This document shows positions 33,301-45,162 of a DNA stretch of 64,000 bases, piece by piece. The stretch's first letter is position 1, and every line of letters starts with the position of its first letter. The position numbers and the translations under genes are program-made. The stretch is taken from assembly GCA_001643675.2 (NCBI GenBank), contig LSRY02000024.1, positions 1,242,001 to 1,306,000 of the forward strand, read 5' to 3'. Under the pieces are notes generated by a model. That model was given only the letters and a program-made list of their open reading frames with translations, did no database searches and had not been told where the DNA came from. The stretch comes from Monocercomonoides exilis. Taxonomy: Eukaryota; Preaxostyla; Oxymonadida; Polymastigidae.

Positions 33301-34054
33301 GTGTTTGCTTATTTGTGTTGGATGTGTCGTTTTCGATGCTTTCAATGAATCAGCTGATTAACATGTTTCTCAATAAAGGCAATTCCACAGCCTATCGAAA
33401 TGCATGATTATTCTTTCTTTTGAAGTGACTTTCTATCTTTCTGCAAACACTCGGATATTCTTCAAGCAAATATCAGTTTGATAGCCTATCTATTCTTTAT
33501 CAATTATTTTTTTTTTCCTCCTCATTTTATCTCAGCAATTTAAGCGTTTCATTTCATTTCTTCTTCTTCTCTTTTTATTTTATGTTATGTTATGTTATGT
33601 CATATTATATTATATTATATAATTTTATTTTATTTTATTTTGCTTAGTTTAATTTTGTTTTGTTTTGTTTTGTTTGGTTTGGTTTGATTTTGTTTGGTTT
33701 TGTTTGGTTTTGTTTGGTTTTAATTTTTTACAAAATAATTTAAATAATTTTTATTTGATTCAGTTTACAATCATAGAAAAGCTCAATATGAATCTCTTTC
33801 TCTCTTTTTCTTTTCTTATTTTCTTTTTCAATTTGTCAATGTGGCAAATGGATACAATACCGGTACATCAGAATTGACTTTATTTTATGATAAAAGTATT
33901 TATCATAGTGTAATATCTATTCATACAAAATATCAGAGTGAGGAAATGATTCTATGTTGAAACAAATATTTTTCAAAGAAAATAAAAAATTGGATTGGGA
34001 CATATATTTATTAAAATTTCAAAATAAATAAAACTGTCGATTATATTGGAAAAA
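33301..34054. other. AT-rich intergenic DNA with simple repeats
   Basis: The space between the repeat-protein gene and the transposase relic. Apart from the pentanucleotide array at 33574-33725, I see no gene or RNA. Confidence 0.5.
33574..33725. repeat. drifting pentanucleotide simple-repeat array
   Basis: Consecutive blocks of five-base units change from one to the next: TTATG, then ATATT/ATATA, then TTTTA, then TTTTG, then TTTGG mixed with TTTTG. All are T-rich pentamers, and neighbouring blocks differ by single substitutions. Confidence 0.8.
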
Positions 34055-34950
34055 TTATACTGAAGGGCTGCATTCAGTCGAACTTTCTTCGTCTCCTGAT
34101 CCAAGTGGATCAAAATCATCATCATTTTCGATTTCAGGAAGAGTGTCACCTGCATCTGGGATTTCCTCTTCATCCATTTCTTCTATTATTTCATTTTCAT
34201 CTTCAATCAATTCATCAAGTTCATAATGAATCAAATCTTTCATCATATCTTTAAACTGAAGCTTCAATGAACTTTTAACCAAAAACAATGTAATCTGATC
34301 GGCGAGATTTTTAATTCTCATTCCTGACTGAGGAAAGGATGACCATAAATGCTTCCATAACCCTTCAATTGTGTTTGTGCAAGCCTTATTCTCTTTATTG
34401 AAGAATTTCCGCTTGTGGCAGACTGTTTCATGTAAATAACCAAACGTACTCAAACATTGGAAAGCTTTCCATTTGTCAGAATATATCTTTGTTCCGAATT
34501 TAAGGTGATCCAGAATTATTGGAATCAGTGTTTCTTTGGTTCTGTCAGGAACAATCATCATAAATCTGTCGCCATCTCCTCCACCTTCCAACCTTACGAC
34601 TCCTCCAATAATCCAAATCAATTTCTTCTTTTTTCCTTTATGGTATTTCCTTCTTCTCCAGACTGCTTCGTCTATCTCCACAATCTTCCCCTCTCCTCCG
34701 ATTTTGGCTGGTTTCTGTTCCAAATCCGCATGCAACAGCACCTCATTACACTAGCCCAATATGATTAAGTTTTTCTATTCACGGACAATTAAATTGAAAC
34801 AGTTTTGATTAGGATTTTCAACCATAGATATAGTAAAACAAGAAAAGCAACTCAAAGGGGCTTTTTCAAATTTTCGAATACTGTTCCTTCATGAATTGAA
34901 CTCTTGAATTTTCTGTAACTTGTGCAAATACAATATCTGTATCATTCTTC
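34055..34950 (-). pseudogene. IS1595/Merlin-type (ISXO2-like) DDE transposase relic
   Basis: The main open part, 34741-34055 (228 codons, no ATG), carries the family core. KIGGEGKIVEIDE holds the first Asp (near 34672), followed by WIIGGVVR and VPDRTKETLIPII. IYSDKWKAF gives the second Asp and TNTIEGLWKHLW the Glu, so the catalytic triad is complete. The tail is strongly acidic. Upstream, past an acceptor-like GGGCTAG, another frame at about 34945-34855 shows a zinc-ribbon-like remnant (YCICTSYRKF, then EGTVFENLKKPL) typical of the N-terminus, interrupted by a TGA. No terminal repeats were found. Either an intron joins the parts and a stop has appeared, or this is a domesticated C-terminal piece. 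The intact triad makes the second possibility worth keeping. Confidence 0.65.
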
Positions 34951-35758
34951 CTTTCTGCACATTTTATTTTTTTTTTTTGCGAATTTGCCATATTGTTGAA
35001 ATAACATCTTGTTGAATAGTGAAATTTTAATTCCACGATTTCTTTTCATCATGAAATGTGAGACTCATCAATGATATTGTTCTATCTTTAAAGATCAAAT
35101 TTGGTTCAGCCATGAAAAAGGATTAATCATTCGGTTGGAGTGGACTCAACCGACACCCAAAAATTAACACACATTATCATTTTCCCAACATATTAAATGA
35201 TAAATATTTTATTAATTCTTATTTTATTAAGAAAAATAACTTTATTCAAATATTTAAAATCATCTTCTATCTTGTCATTAAAATACAAAAATAATTGGAT
35301 TTTCCAGGAAAACCCTGACTTTTTGACCTTTTCTTAACCCTAGCAATTAGGAATAGAAAACAAAAAGTTTTCAACACTCAAAAAAATTTTCAATTTAGAG
35401 CTTGTTCATGAAAAGAAATAACATAAACATAAATACAATGGGTGTCATCAAAATCTGTGTTGATTGATTCCACTTTTCCCAATCATTCCCTAAAATTGTG
35501 AAAAATTCAATGAAGAAGAAATTAAGTATAAATTTTGAACATGTTTCCACATAAAGTTAACAACTGAAAATATCATAATTATTTATCATTAATAAAGATA
35601 AATAGGTTGAAAGTGTTTTAGAATGTTCCGGAATAATACCGTTTTGCCTAGGTGCACCACATAAGCATTTTTCTCTTTGAAAAACAGACAAACACATTAA
35701 ACAAAAAATTTTCGTTGTACCATATTAAAATTCAGATGCAGTATCATGAAAGAAAATC
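34951..35758. other. AT-rich intergenic DNA upstream of the 7TM gene
   Basis: No gene recognised. A moderately GC-richer patch (35105-35160) contains an open minus-strand fragment beginning MAEPNLIFKDRTISLM, which could belong to the transposase relic. The rest looks non-coding. Confidence 0.4.
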
Positions 35759-38700
35759 ATGAGTTTTTGCATTTCTCTTCAAATATTTTTATGTCTTGCA
35801 CAGATGGAATGCATGCAAGTGAAACAAAAAGTCAAATTCACTTCTGCACTTCAACAACTTGCGACATTTGGATTTGAACAAGGTTTACCTAATAATATTG
35901 TGTTTATTCTTCATAGCACATAATGTCCACAATTTTACATTCTTCTTCGTTCAATAAATTACTAAAGGAGGTTACGCTAAATTTAATATTAAAATGAGGT
36001 GAGTTGCTTTTCTTTTTGATTTTTAAAGTCGAATTTATATTTTTATTTAGCGATCCTAATCCGATATATATTTTTATGCTTCCAACAAGAGATTTTGAAA
36101 AATTGTTTAAATATCTTTTTTCATCATCAGAAACATGTGAAAATTATTTTTCCAACATTATTGTTTGTTTTTTTTTTCACCATCGATTTTCTTTCTTAAA
36201 AAAATGATAATTTTATCAGAATTTTGAAACAGGATATATCGAACAAATCAAGGATAATGAAACTTGCGAGTTTACTGAAGTATCTTACAAGCGCTATGGG
36301 ATTGGTGTTGCTTCTTGTACTAACATTTCTCATTCTCTAAATATTGATTTCACGTTACTTAATCCAGGCCAACAACATCTGTCAGCTGGAGGTATTTCTT
36401 TCTTTGTATCTTTTTAACGCAGTAAATTCATTTTTGTAATTATTTTTTACTCCCAACATTTTCGCAAATAGATATTGCAATAACATATTATTCATTCGTA
36501 TCGTTGGGGATTTGGATTTGCTTGGGGATTTTGATATCATCTGCTTTTATGCTCGTTCGTTCAAGTGGGCAGCGTTCTGTTTTGATGGCGCTTTTATTCT
36601 CTACGACAATTTTGAAAATTATAATTTCATGTTTGATAACAATATCTTTGCGCCTTCACTTTTACAAGATGAGCAGGCCGCATATATTTCGATTATTTTT
36701 ATTCGGATTGTCCACAGCGGTTGGAAGTGGCCTTTGCTTTTATGTGTTTATGTTGCTTTCTTTAGGATTGGACATCATCCATCGCAGAATTGGATTCATT
36801 ACAAACATACTTTTGCTTTTCACGTGCATCTGCTTGGTTGCTATACGTGTGCTTACTCAATTTTTCAATGGCTTGTTTTTCATTCTCATGCTCGCCCTCT
36901 TTTGTTGCGCTGGTCTGCTTCTCAATTGGCGTGTTGCGCGGAACATTCACGTGCTGGAGCGTCAGCTGCTGGCAACACCTTCGCATCCAATTGTGCTTTC
37001 GATTCCAACACGAGCAAAATTGAAGTTTTTTGAGAAGCTGCGACCGTTTGTGATGGTGGTGGTTGTGCTGCGGTGTGTGCACGTGGTGCTCGTGGTGAGT
37101 GTGGAGGAGGAGTCGTCTGCTGCAGCGTTTCTGTTTGATGATCTAACTGACTTTCTGTTGGTGGCGCTGATGATTGGCCTGATACTGACATGCTCATTCA
37201 GAAAGGCAGGGGAGCTGGAGCTGAACTTCTTGGCATTCACAAATCTGCGGCAGATCAGAGAGAGAAGAGAAGAGAGGAGAATGCGCGCTCAGCTGGCAAG
37301 TGTCTTTGAAGAAAACCAGAGGAGAATGGAGTTTGAAAGAGAACTCGGCAGAAATGCAGAATTGGATGTGCTGACGCTTCTTCCTCGCAGTCACTCAGCG
37401 CCTGCTTCTTTTCATTCTGTTCCATCTCTTTCACTTCTTCACTCTTCTCAGCAGAACATCTCTTCATCATCTTCTTCAACAGATGCTCAATCATTTCAGT
37501 CAGATTCATTCAATTCTCATCTATTTGACTCAGAACATCATTCTCGCTTTTCAAACACATCTCTTTCACAACATCCACATTCACAGTCAATTCATCTGTC
37601 AACATCTGACGCTTCAACCAGACATCTTTCTGCTTCCCAAAGTTTAATCACATCATCACCACCATCATCATCTGCTTTTAACACAAGAGCATCAACAAAC
37701 ATTGAAGCTCATTCGTATTTTACAGATGTTCAGAGTGAAGCTGCAAACCATTCAGAAGACACTCAATTTGCACAACATGAACAATCAACAGCTGAACAAA
37801 ATGTCCAATCACCTCAAAGTCAAAGGAACAGGAACAGGAACAGCAACAGAACAAGAAACTATGAAGAAGAAGAGGAGTTGAATGAAGAAACATTTGAAGA
37901 AATAGAAAATGTTTTGCTCGGCTTGGGAGTGATAGACGATGACTATGAGCAACATTCAAGTGAAGAAAGATCTTCAGAAAGAGTTAGAAATAACAACGAG
38001 GCAGGAGAAGGAGAAGGAGAAGAGGAAGACGATGACGATAATGAAGAAGATTCTGTTGCATCAGCGCATAATTGGAGAGGTGCAACACATGAAGTTAATC
38101 ACACAGACACTCCACAAATTGCTGAGTGGGAGACAGAAGATGATGCTATCACAGAAGACAGCAGCGATTTCGAAGAAGAGAACAGCGAGTTTACAAACAT
38201 TCGACATTTGAACATCTTTCGGCGCTGCTCATTTCGACTGCAAAAGAACCGGCTCTTTTTGATGGAGAATGACCCTGGATTGTCTCCTCCAGCACGACTG
38301 TTTGCTTTTGCACGCCCGTTTTTGAGTCATTCTTTGCAAACACACAGTCAGCAGCAGCCACAAGAGCAAGGGAATGTAGAGGAGGAGATGGAATATGACA
38401 GGACAAGAGATCAAAACGAGAGAATTGAACAGCATCAGCAAGAAAGTGCACATAATAGAAATGCCATTGAAATGATTGAAATGAGTGAGATTCCTTATGA
38501 TGCATCTGCATCATCATCCTCATCTTCGTCCTCATCATCTTCATCCTCCTCCTCATCATCTATTGCTATTCCAGAGCACAATTCTCCAGAATCCCTTATC
38601 AATCTACTCGGAGCATCTGAATCAGTCCATACGCTTCCTCAGGACGATTTCATTGAGATGACATTCAACAATCTCTTAGCCAATTGGAATTCCTCTTTTC

Positions 38701-39725
38701 GTCCAAAGACAAGAAGAGAGAAAGAAGCACAAAAGGATTCCATCGACATTGACGAGGATGCCTATGAAGGAGAAGCCTTTACAATGCTAATTTCAGGCGG
38801 TGGGGATTTATTTCAATCATTTGAACAGTATTTGGATGTGGAGGCGCTGATGGAAGGAGACGAAGAGAGAGACGAGAGAGAACTGATGAGGGCGATGGCC
38901 GAACGGAGCAGACTGCAACAGAATGAAGGCGATGCAATGAGAGGGAACTGGAGGGATACAATGAGAGAAGGAAGAAGAGGAAGAAGAGGAAGAAGATGGA
39001 GGAGGAGAAGGAGAATGCATCACACACATCACAGTCAAGGCACATCATCTGAACAGCATTCATTGGAATTGGCACATTTGGAGGATTTACTCGACACATC
39101 TCAACACGAACAACTTCAACAGACAGACAGACAAGAGCAGAATGAGACAGAAAGGCAACATGAATCGAATGAGGATGAAGAGAATGAAGAATACTCGGAA
39201 ACAGACTCAACTTCATCAAGCGATTCTGCTGATGTGACAGATGCGACACATCAAAATGCAACTTCTTCTGATGAAGAAAGCGAAGATAGTACCTTAGATG
39301 AAGACGATGATGAAGACGATGCGGACGACACGGATGATTCGGAAGAAGAAGAAGAAGAAGAAGAAGAAGACATCACAACATTTGAAGCGAATGGAGTTGA
39401 GTCATTTCTGCGCTTTTTGCTTGGCTTAGATGAAGAGGAGCCATTGGAAGGAGAGTTTGATGAGAGCATTGCAATGCATGAAGGAGGAGATGTTGGGGAT
39501 GGAGTGAATGCACAAAATGGAGATGCAAACGAAGAAGGAACAGATCAAAACGATGTTTTGAATCAAAATGACAATTCTTTCAGAAGTCATCTTCGTTCTG
39601 TTATCCAATCTCATTCGAAAAAATCAGAGGTGATAAACATGGATGCTGTAGCAAGCGACAAACAACCCTTGCATGTTTTGGAGCAGCCTGATGGAACATA
39701 TTCTGTAGGGGTTTTATTGTGGTAA
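35759..39725 (+). CDS. GPR180/GOST-like seven-transmembrane protein with giant acidic tail
   Basis: Five exons: 35759-35882, 35968-35998, 36051-36162, 36220-36391 and 36472-39725. Introns are 85, 52, 57 and 80 bp and all phases agree, giving 1,230 residues. The ATG at 35759 has an in-frame stop just upstream and begins a signal peptide (MSFCISLQIFLCLAQ). The lumenal domain (about 130 residues) has FTSALQQLATFGFEQGGYA and ends FTLLNPGQQHLSAGD, the pattern seen before helix 1 in GPR180, TMEM145 and GOST proteins. Seven hydrophobic helices follow (residues about 150-400). The remaining roughly 830 residues are cytosolic, rich in Ser, Glu, Asp and Gln, with poly-Ser and poly-Glu runs. Family members work in Golgi/endosome trafficking or signalling. 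The tail has no counterpart I know. Confidence 0.72.
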
Positions 39726-39936
39726 TTCCTTCATTTTCTGTTTCATAAGATATTGAGTCTTTTTGCGTATATTTTTTAAATTTATCCAAATTTTACAATA
39801 TGTTAATTTGTATTTTTATGATTTTTTGTTGACTTTCATTGAAAATATTATTTGTACATTATGGCATACATTTCACAATGTTTTTAAACGTTTTATTTAA
39901 ACTTTAAATAAAAGATCAAAACCATACTACAACAAT

Positions 39937-42900
39937 ATGTTGGTTGAACACGCAAGACAAATTGTTGAGTTTACCATCAGGAGATGGAATCTCAAAGAAA
40001 TGTTTGCAGTCACTCCATATAATTCTTCAGAAAATGTGCACACATTCATAGTCACATTCAGTTTACCTACACAGGTTTCAAACAAATTTTTGAAATATTT
40101 CTTTTTTATTTTTATGAAACAAAAATTAAAATATTTTCAAACAAATCTGTTGACGATTAATTATCATTAGGAAACTCCTATTCCTGAAACGATTGTGAGG
40201 CTTTTTTTCACCGTGGAGTATGTTCCTGAAACAGAAGAAACAAAAAGATATTTTCATTTCGAACACCAGAAATTCACACACGATGTTGACGATAACTTTA
40301 TGCTTCCTGAAGCATGGATTCAAAGATTTATTAAAAATAAAGCAACGGTTTGACAAAAATTAATCGAATTTGAAAAAAATTTATTTCTTAATCCGAATAT
40401 TCATTTTATTTTTGCTTCAAAATTATTGTTATGAACAGGTACAATCACAATTCACATCATTATCAACGCAACGTTCTCTTGAAGTTCAAAAGAAGACGAC
40501 CATTACAAGACTAAGATGTACTCTCTCAACTCAGTCAAATGGAATGTCAGCAAATCCAAATCACATTCATATTTTTGATGGAAAAATAGCAGTGTACAAT
40601 CCTTCAAAAAATCAAATTAATGTTTATTCAAGAACAGCTACAAATGCAACATTAGATCATGGTGCATTGAAGCTCACTTCAACAGCAACACATCCAATTT
40701 ACGGGAACATTGTCAGGTGTTGCGTATACAACAAACTTCTTTTTGTTCAGATTCCATCACCACCACCAACAAATCCTGATCTTCCTCCGCAATATCTGCT
40801 TTTCCATGTATTTGACACAGCTTCAATGAAAAAGCACAAGCTCTTCAGAATTCCTCTCCCAGCAGCCCTCCACACACATTCACTCGTTTTAACTGCTGCC
40901 ACCATTTTAGACAACACCGCATTTGTTCTTCTAACTGTATCACCTTCATTGTTTGACTCATCTTCTGCATCTTCTTCGCAGAGTTCCGACGCCCAGCCCA
41001 ACAACGGGTCTGTCATTCCACCTTATCTCATCTGCTTCCACCTGCCAGCGATGGAAGAGAGCTGCCTGGTTGAGACAGCAGAGGCTATTCAGGGCGTCGA
41101 TGTGCTGATGAGCGACGTGTCTGTGATGGTCGTGCCGTTTCCGTCGCACTCGCTGTTCAAGTCACTCGAAGCACAAAAGCAGTCTCAGTCTGATGAAAGC
41201 GACGACAGAGGAGAGAAAGGCCGAGACGGAAGCAGCAGAGGAATGGGTTCTGACGACAAAAACGGAGAAATGGACGAGGAAGAGAACGAGGAAGAAGAAG
41301 ATGAGTTCGCTTTTTATGGGAAAGACGGGAAGCCGAAGCTGGTTGTGACGGATGTGACAGCGTTTTCTGGGCCGTCGAGGCAAATTGAAGAGAACGACAT
41401 TGTGTTGGTGTTCACATACAACGCCAGAGAAAGCATTACAGACTGCCAAAACGCGCAGCCGCCTCGCAAAAACTCTGCTTCTGCTCTGTCATCGTCGTCT
41501 AACTCGAAGCAAGTGTTGTATCCACACACTCTTCTCTTCTACTCATTTGCACTCCGCCGCCCAACATGCATTTTGCGGCTGTGCACCAATGAAAATCCAG
41601 ATGTTGATCGCTTGCTGCATCCACCGCCACCGAAAGACGAGAAATTGTCGTTTGAATTTGGGAAATATGCATCCACAACGAGTTGGTGGGATGGAGGAGA
41701 AGATGGAAAGGGAGGAGTAAGACCAGACACGATTGCAACGACAGCAGCGTCGATGAGGAACAAGCACGAACACAACATTGGAAGAGGAGGAAGCTTTGGA
41801 AACCAGCAGGACTTGGAAGGGAGTGGTAGAGAGGGATATCAGGAGGGAGGAGATGAACGCAGGGATTCGAGTCATTATGCAGGGAGTGATGAACGAGAAA
41901 GCAACAAAGAAAACAAAGACGAATACAGCGAAGAGCAGCAAGCATCAGAATTGTCTTCGATGGAACAGGAAGCAAATGAAAACAACGATAAGATTGACTT
42001 CCAGAGGCGGTTGGGAACAACCAACTCGGCAGCCATCTTCACCTACCCAGCAACACATTATGCGTATCAGAAGGCGACGTCACTGAAAGGCGAAGAAAGT
42101 AGCGCTGTTCTGTCAGCTGCGATGACTGCTGCCACAAGTGACGATGCGCTGGCTGGGATGGAAGCAGCAGAAGGCGAAGAGAGAAATAGAGAAAAGGGGA
42201 ATGGAGCGAATGGCAATAAGCATCTGAACTCTTCCTCTCTGCAGGGGCTGTCTCATCCACAGTGTGTGTGTGTGGATGAGCACCACATCGTCGCATCTTA
42301 TTTGAGGACACTTGTTGTGTGGCCGATGAAAGGAGGGAAGCCAGCAGAGGGCATTCCACCTTATCAGATGACAGGGCACAGTGACAGAGGATATGTCACA
42401 TCGATTGTGCTGCACACGCCATTCTGTGTGACTGGCTGCTCTTCATCGAGGGCTGCAAGGTGTTTGTGCGCATATGAAGGGAAGATGGACAGCGAGAAGG
42501 ACGAGAAGGAGAAATTGTATGTTGAAAATGAAGAAAGCAATGAGGGAAATGAGAGATATTTGATATGATTTTTCAACGAACGCTCAGAATATTTTTTTAT
42601 TTGATTATTTTTCATGTTTATTTATGAAACTTTGATATTCATTTTAATTCGTATTATATTGATATTTAATCCCCCCCCCCCCCCCCCCATCTTTTAGACT
42701 GCATGAATTGGTTGTGTGGAATCTGAACACACATCTTTCAGTGCGCAAAGTGAATCCTTTGAGAGCATTCAGCTCAAATCCATCATTTCCTCTGGCTCTT
42801 TTGGGACTGGCATTCCCAACAAGACTCATCCCATCTGCCAATCTGCACTCTGTCAGCTTGTCTTCTTCTTCCTCTCAATCATCCTCTGATGCTTCTAACA

Positions 42901-44968
42901 TGGCTGATTCAAATGGTTTGTGTAGAAAATAATATTTAATTTTCTTTTGATTCTATGCGATCCTTTTTTTTTTTAAATAAATTTTTATTCAATAAAATAC
43001 TTTTTCAATTGAAACACTCCAAAACACTTTGACTTTTTAAATCATTCTTCTTCTCTTTCCATTTTTCATCCAATTCAGCCAAAGAAGGTGCCATCAACAC
43101 GCCCATTCCAGTTGCATCTGCCACACCAGCCAATGCCGCTACACCTGCAGCCTCACCCACTTCATCCTTTGCCTCTTCTCCAATGGGAGCATCTCCAAAC
43201 ACATCTTCCTCTTCATCGTCATCATCTTCTTTGTCTGCTTCCTCCTCTTCCTCTTCAGATGCACCAACAACCCAGCCATCCAGCAAATCATCATCATCTG
43301 CTGGTTCTGGCTCTTCATCATCTTCTCTTGTTCCATCGTCTGCCTCTTCTTCTTCTTCCTCTTCTTCTTCAGGCTCTGCCCGCTCTCTTTCCACGAAGCA
43401 GCTCTCCATCATCCACACAGCCTTCATCAAAGACACCCTCAGCATTGCTGCATTGACCACTCTTTCTGTTCCCTCTTTCCTCCAGTCAGCACGTGCGAGG
43501 GTTGACACCTCCTCAACCACTCCGTCGACCGCTGCTGTTGCCAACGCCATCCACGACGCCTCGCTCGCTCGGATGGGCAGCGGCGGATTCGCCACGTCGC
43601 CCACGTCTCCGTTGAATGTGGTGCCTCTGCTGCATCGGCTGGCTCTGTCGATTGGGCTGATCACGAAAGGAAAGAGGAAGACAGGACATTCTTCGGCTGC
43701 ATCGCCTGCTATGCCTTCTTCACCAGCATCTTCATCTTCATCTTCATCAGCATCAGCATCTTCTTCGTTGAGTGGAGGAATCAAAAAAGCAGGAGAAGAG
43801 GAAGGAAGAGACGAGAATGAAGATCCGGGGACAGCCATCCAGATACTTGTTGGGTTTGAAGATCACACACTTGTGATGTGGGATGTGGTGGAAGAAGTGC
43901 ACACAGCAGGAGATGACAGCTCGATGGACTACGATGATGATGATGATGATGATGGAGAAGGAGGAGGCAACAGCAGCAATGAAAACAGACGCTTCTATCA
44001 ATCAGCAGCCGAGCCTCCTTCGTCTGCACTGACCTCGTCGCGTGCAGTGAAGCTGCCTCCTCTTCCTCCTCTGCCTCATCCAGTCACTCGAATGACGCGT
44101 CAGTTCTTTTCTCCTCTTTCTGTGTGTGGCGGTGTGTGGGTGGGTTCATCAAAAGGAGGGGCATCAGATGTGGAAGGCACACAGCTGTTTAAGACACTCG
44201 CAGCAGACGAGCTGAAGATATCGTGTGACACACTCCAATTCAACAGCAACGGAATGTTCTCAATCACTTTGCCTCCCATCACTTCTGCTGCTTCATCTAG
44301 TTCTGGTTTGTCACATTTCTTTCTTTCTTTTTTTTTATATTTTGATGTTTTTTTTGATTGACTTTCTTTCTTCTTCTATTTCTTCTTCTTTTTTTATTAA
44401 TAAAGCCAAACAATCAACAATATCTGGTCTGAAAATCGAAGGCCAATGGCGTGAGATTGTCCCCACAGCGCAGTCGAGCACGCAGCTGGCTGTGCAAAAC
44501 AGTGCTGCCCAAAGAACACTCCGACAGCTTTCACCTTCTCATCTGCAGCTGTCTCTGGTGGCAACTGTCAGAACACCCCTCTTCCCTGTCTCCCGCTCTG
44601 AATCATCACAGCGCAGAGACAGCGATCCTTCTGGTTCATCTTCATCATCCTCTTCTTCTTCTTCTTCTTCTTCCTCATCTGACATGGCTGCTCCTTCATT
44701 CACTGAAAGCGAAGATAAGAGAGAACAGGTCAAAGAACTTATTCTGCTGACTCTAATTGAAGGAGGATTGGGATTCCCTTGGAAGGCAACAACAGAAATA
44801 AGGGTATCGAAGCAGATGGCAGAGCATTTTGCACATACTCCTTATTCATCACTTTCTGGATATAAACATTCTTCTTCTTCATCTGAATCAATTTCAACTT
44901 CTTCTGATGATAGCGATGAGTTTTATCTTTTGAAAGAATTTGTCGGACCTATTTTTTCTGAACGATAA
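39937..44968 (+). CDS. WD40-type beta-propeller protein, six exons
   Basis: Exons 39937-40074, 40171-40347, 40439-42459, 42698-42915, 43079-44305 and 44406-44968 join in phase to 1,447 residues. Donors are GTTTCA, GTTTGA, GTGTTT, GTTTGT and GTTTGT. The N-terminal 100 residues (MLVEHARQIVEFTIRRW to LPEAWIQRFI) form a small mixed domain I do not recognise. Propeller-like strands follow (HIHIFDGKIAVYN, LLFHVFDT). A clear WD repeat spans the fourth junction: TGHSDRGYVTSIVLH, then ARLHELVVWNL. Another reads ILVGFEDHTLVMWDV. Large Ser-rich and acidic insertions break up the blades. The exon-3 frame stays open about 100 bp past its donor, but the WD repeat is completed only by splicing at 42459/42698. 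The specific WD family is unknown to me; a scaffold role is the default expectation. Confidence 0.65.
42671..42688. repeat. poly-C run of 18 in an intron
   Basis: Eighteen consecutive C, ending nine bases before the AG of the 42460-42697 intron, where a pyrimidine tract would be expected. It is the only long C run in an otherwise AT-rich intergenic and intronic background. Confidence 0.9.
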
Positions 44969-45162
44969 TTAATGCTTGCATTTTGAATTCATGGCACATT
45001 TCACGTTTTCATGGATAGAACCTTTTTTGTTGAATTTTTTAAAAATATTGATCAAGACCCATTGTTTACTTATTGAATAATTAAAAGAAGTATAAAAGCA
45101 AGGCTGATCAGAAAGTGATCATTTTGCCCTCTCCTCGGCCAATTTTTTTGCGGCTGTGAGCC

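Noticed and set aside
35325-35350. Telomere-like AACCCT units
   Set aside because: Only isolated ACCCT/AACCC words, not a tandem array.
42460-42568. C-terminal extension of WD exon 3 to a TGA
   Set aside because: The WD repeat is completed only if the donor at 42460 is used; the extension is charged, unlike a blade, and is judged intronic.
43005-43838. 277-codon minus-strand acidic frame
   Set aside because: Antisense of the Ser-rich exon of the WD protein; it does not continue into conserved sequence.
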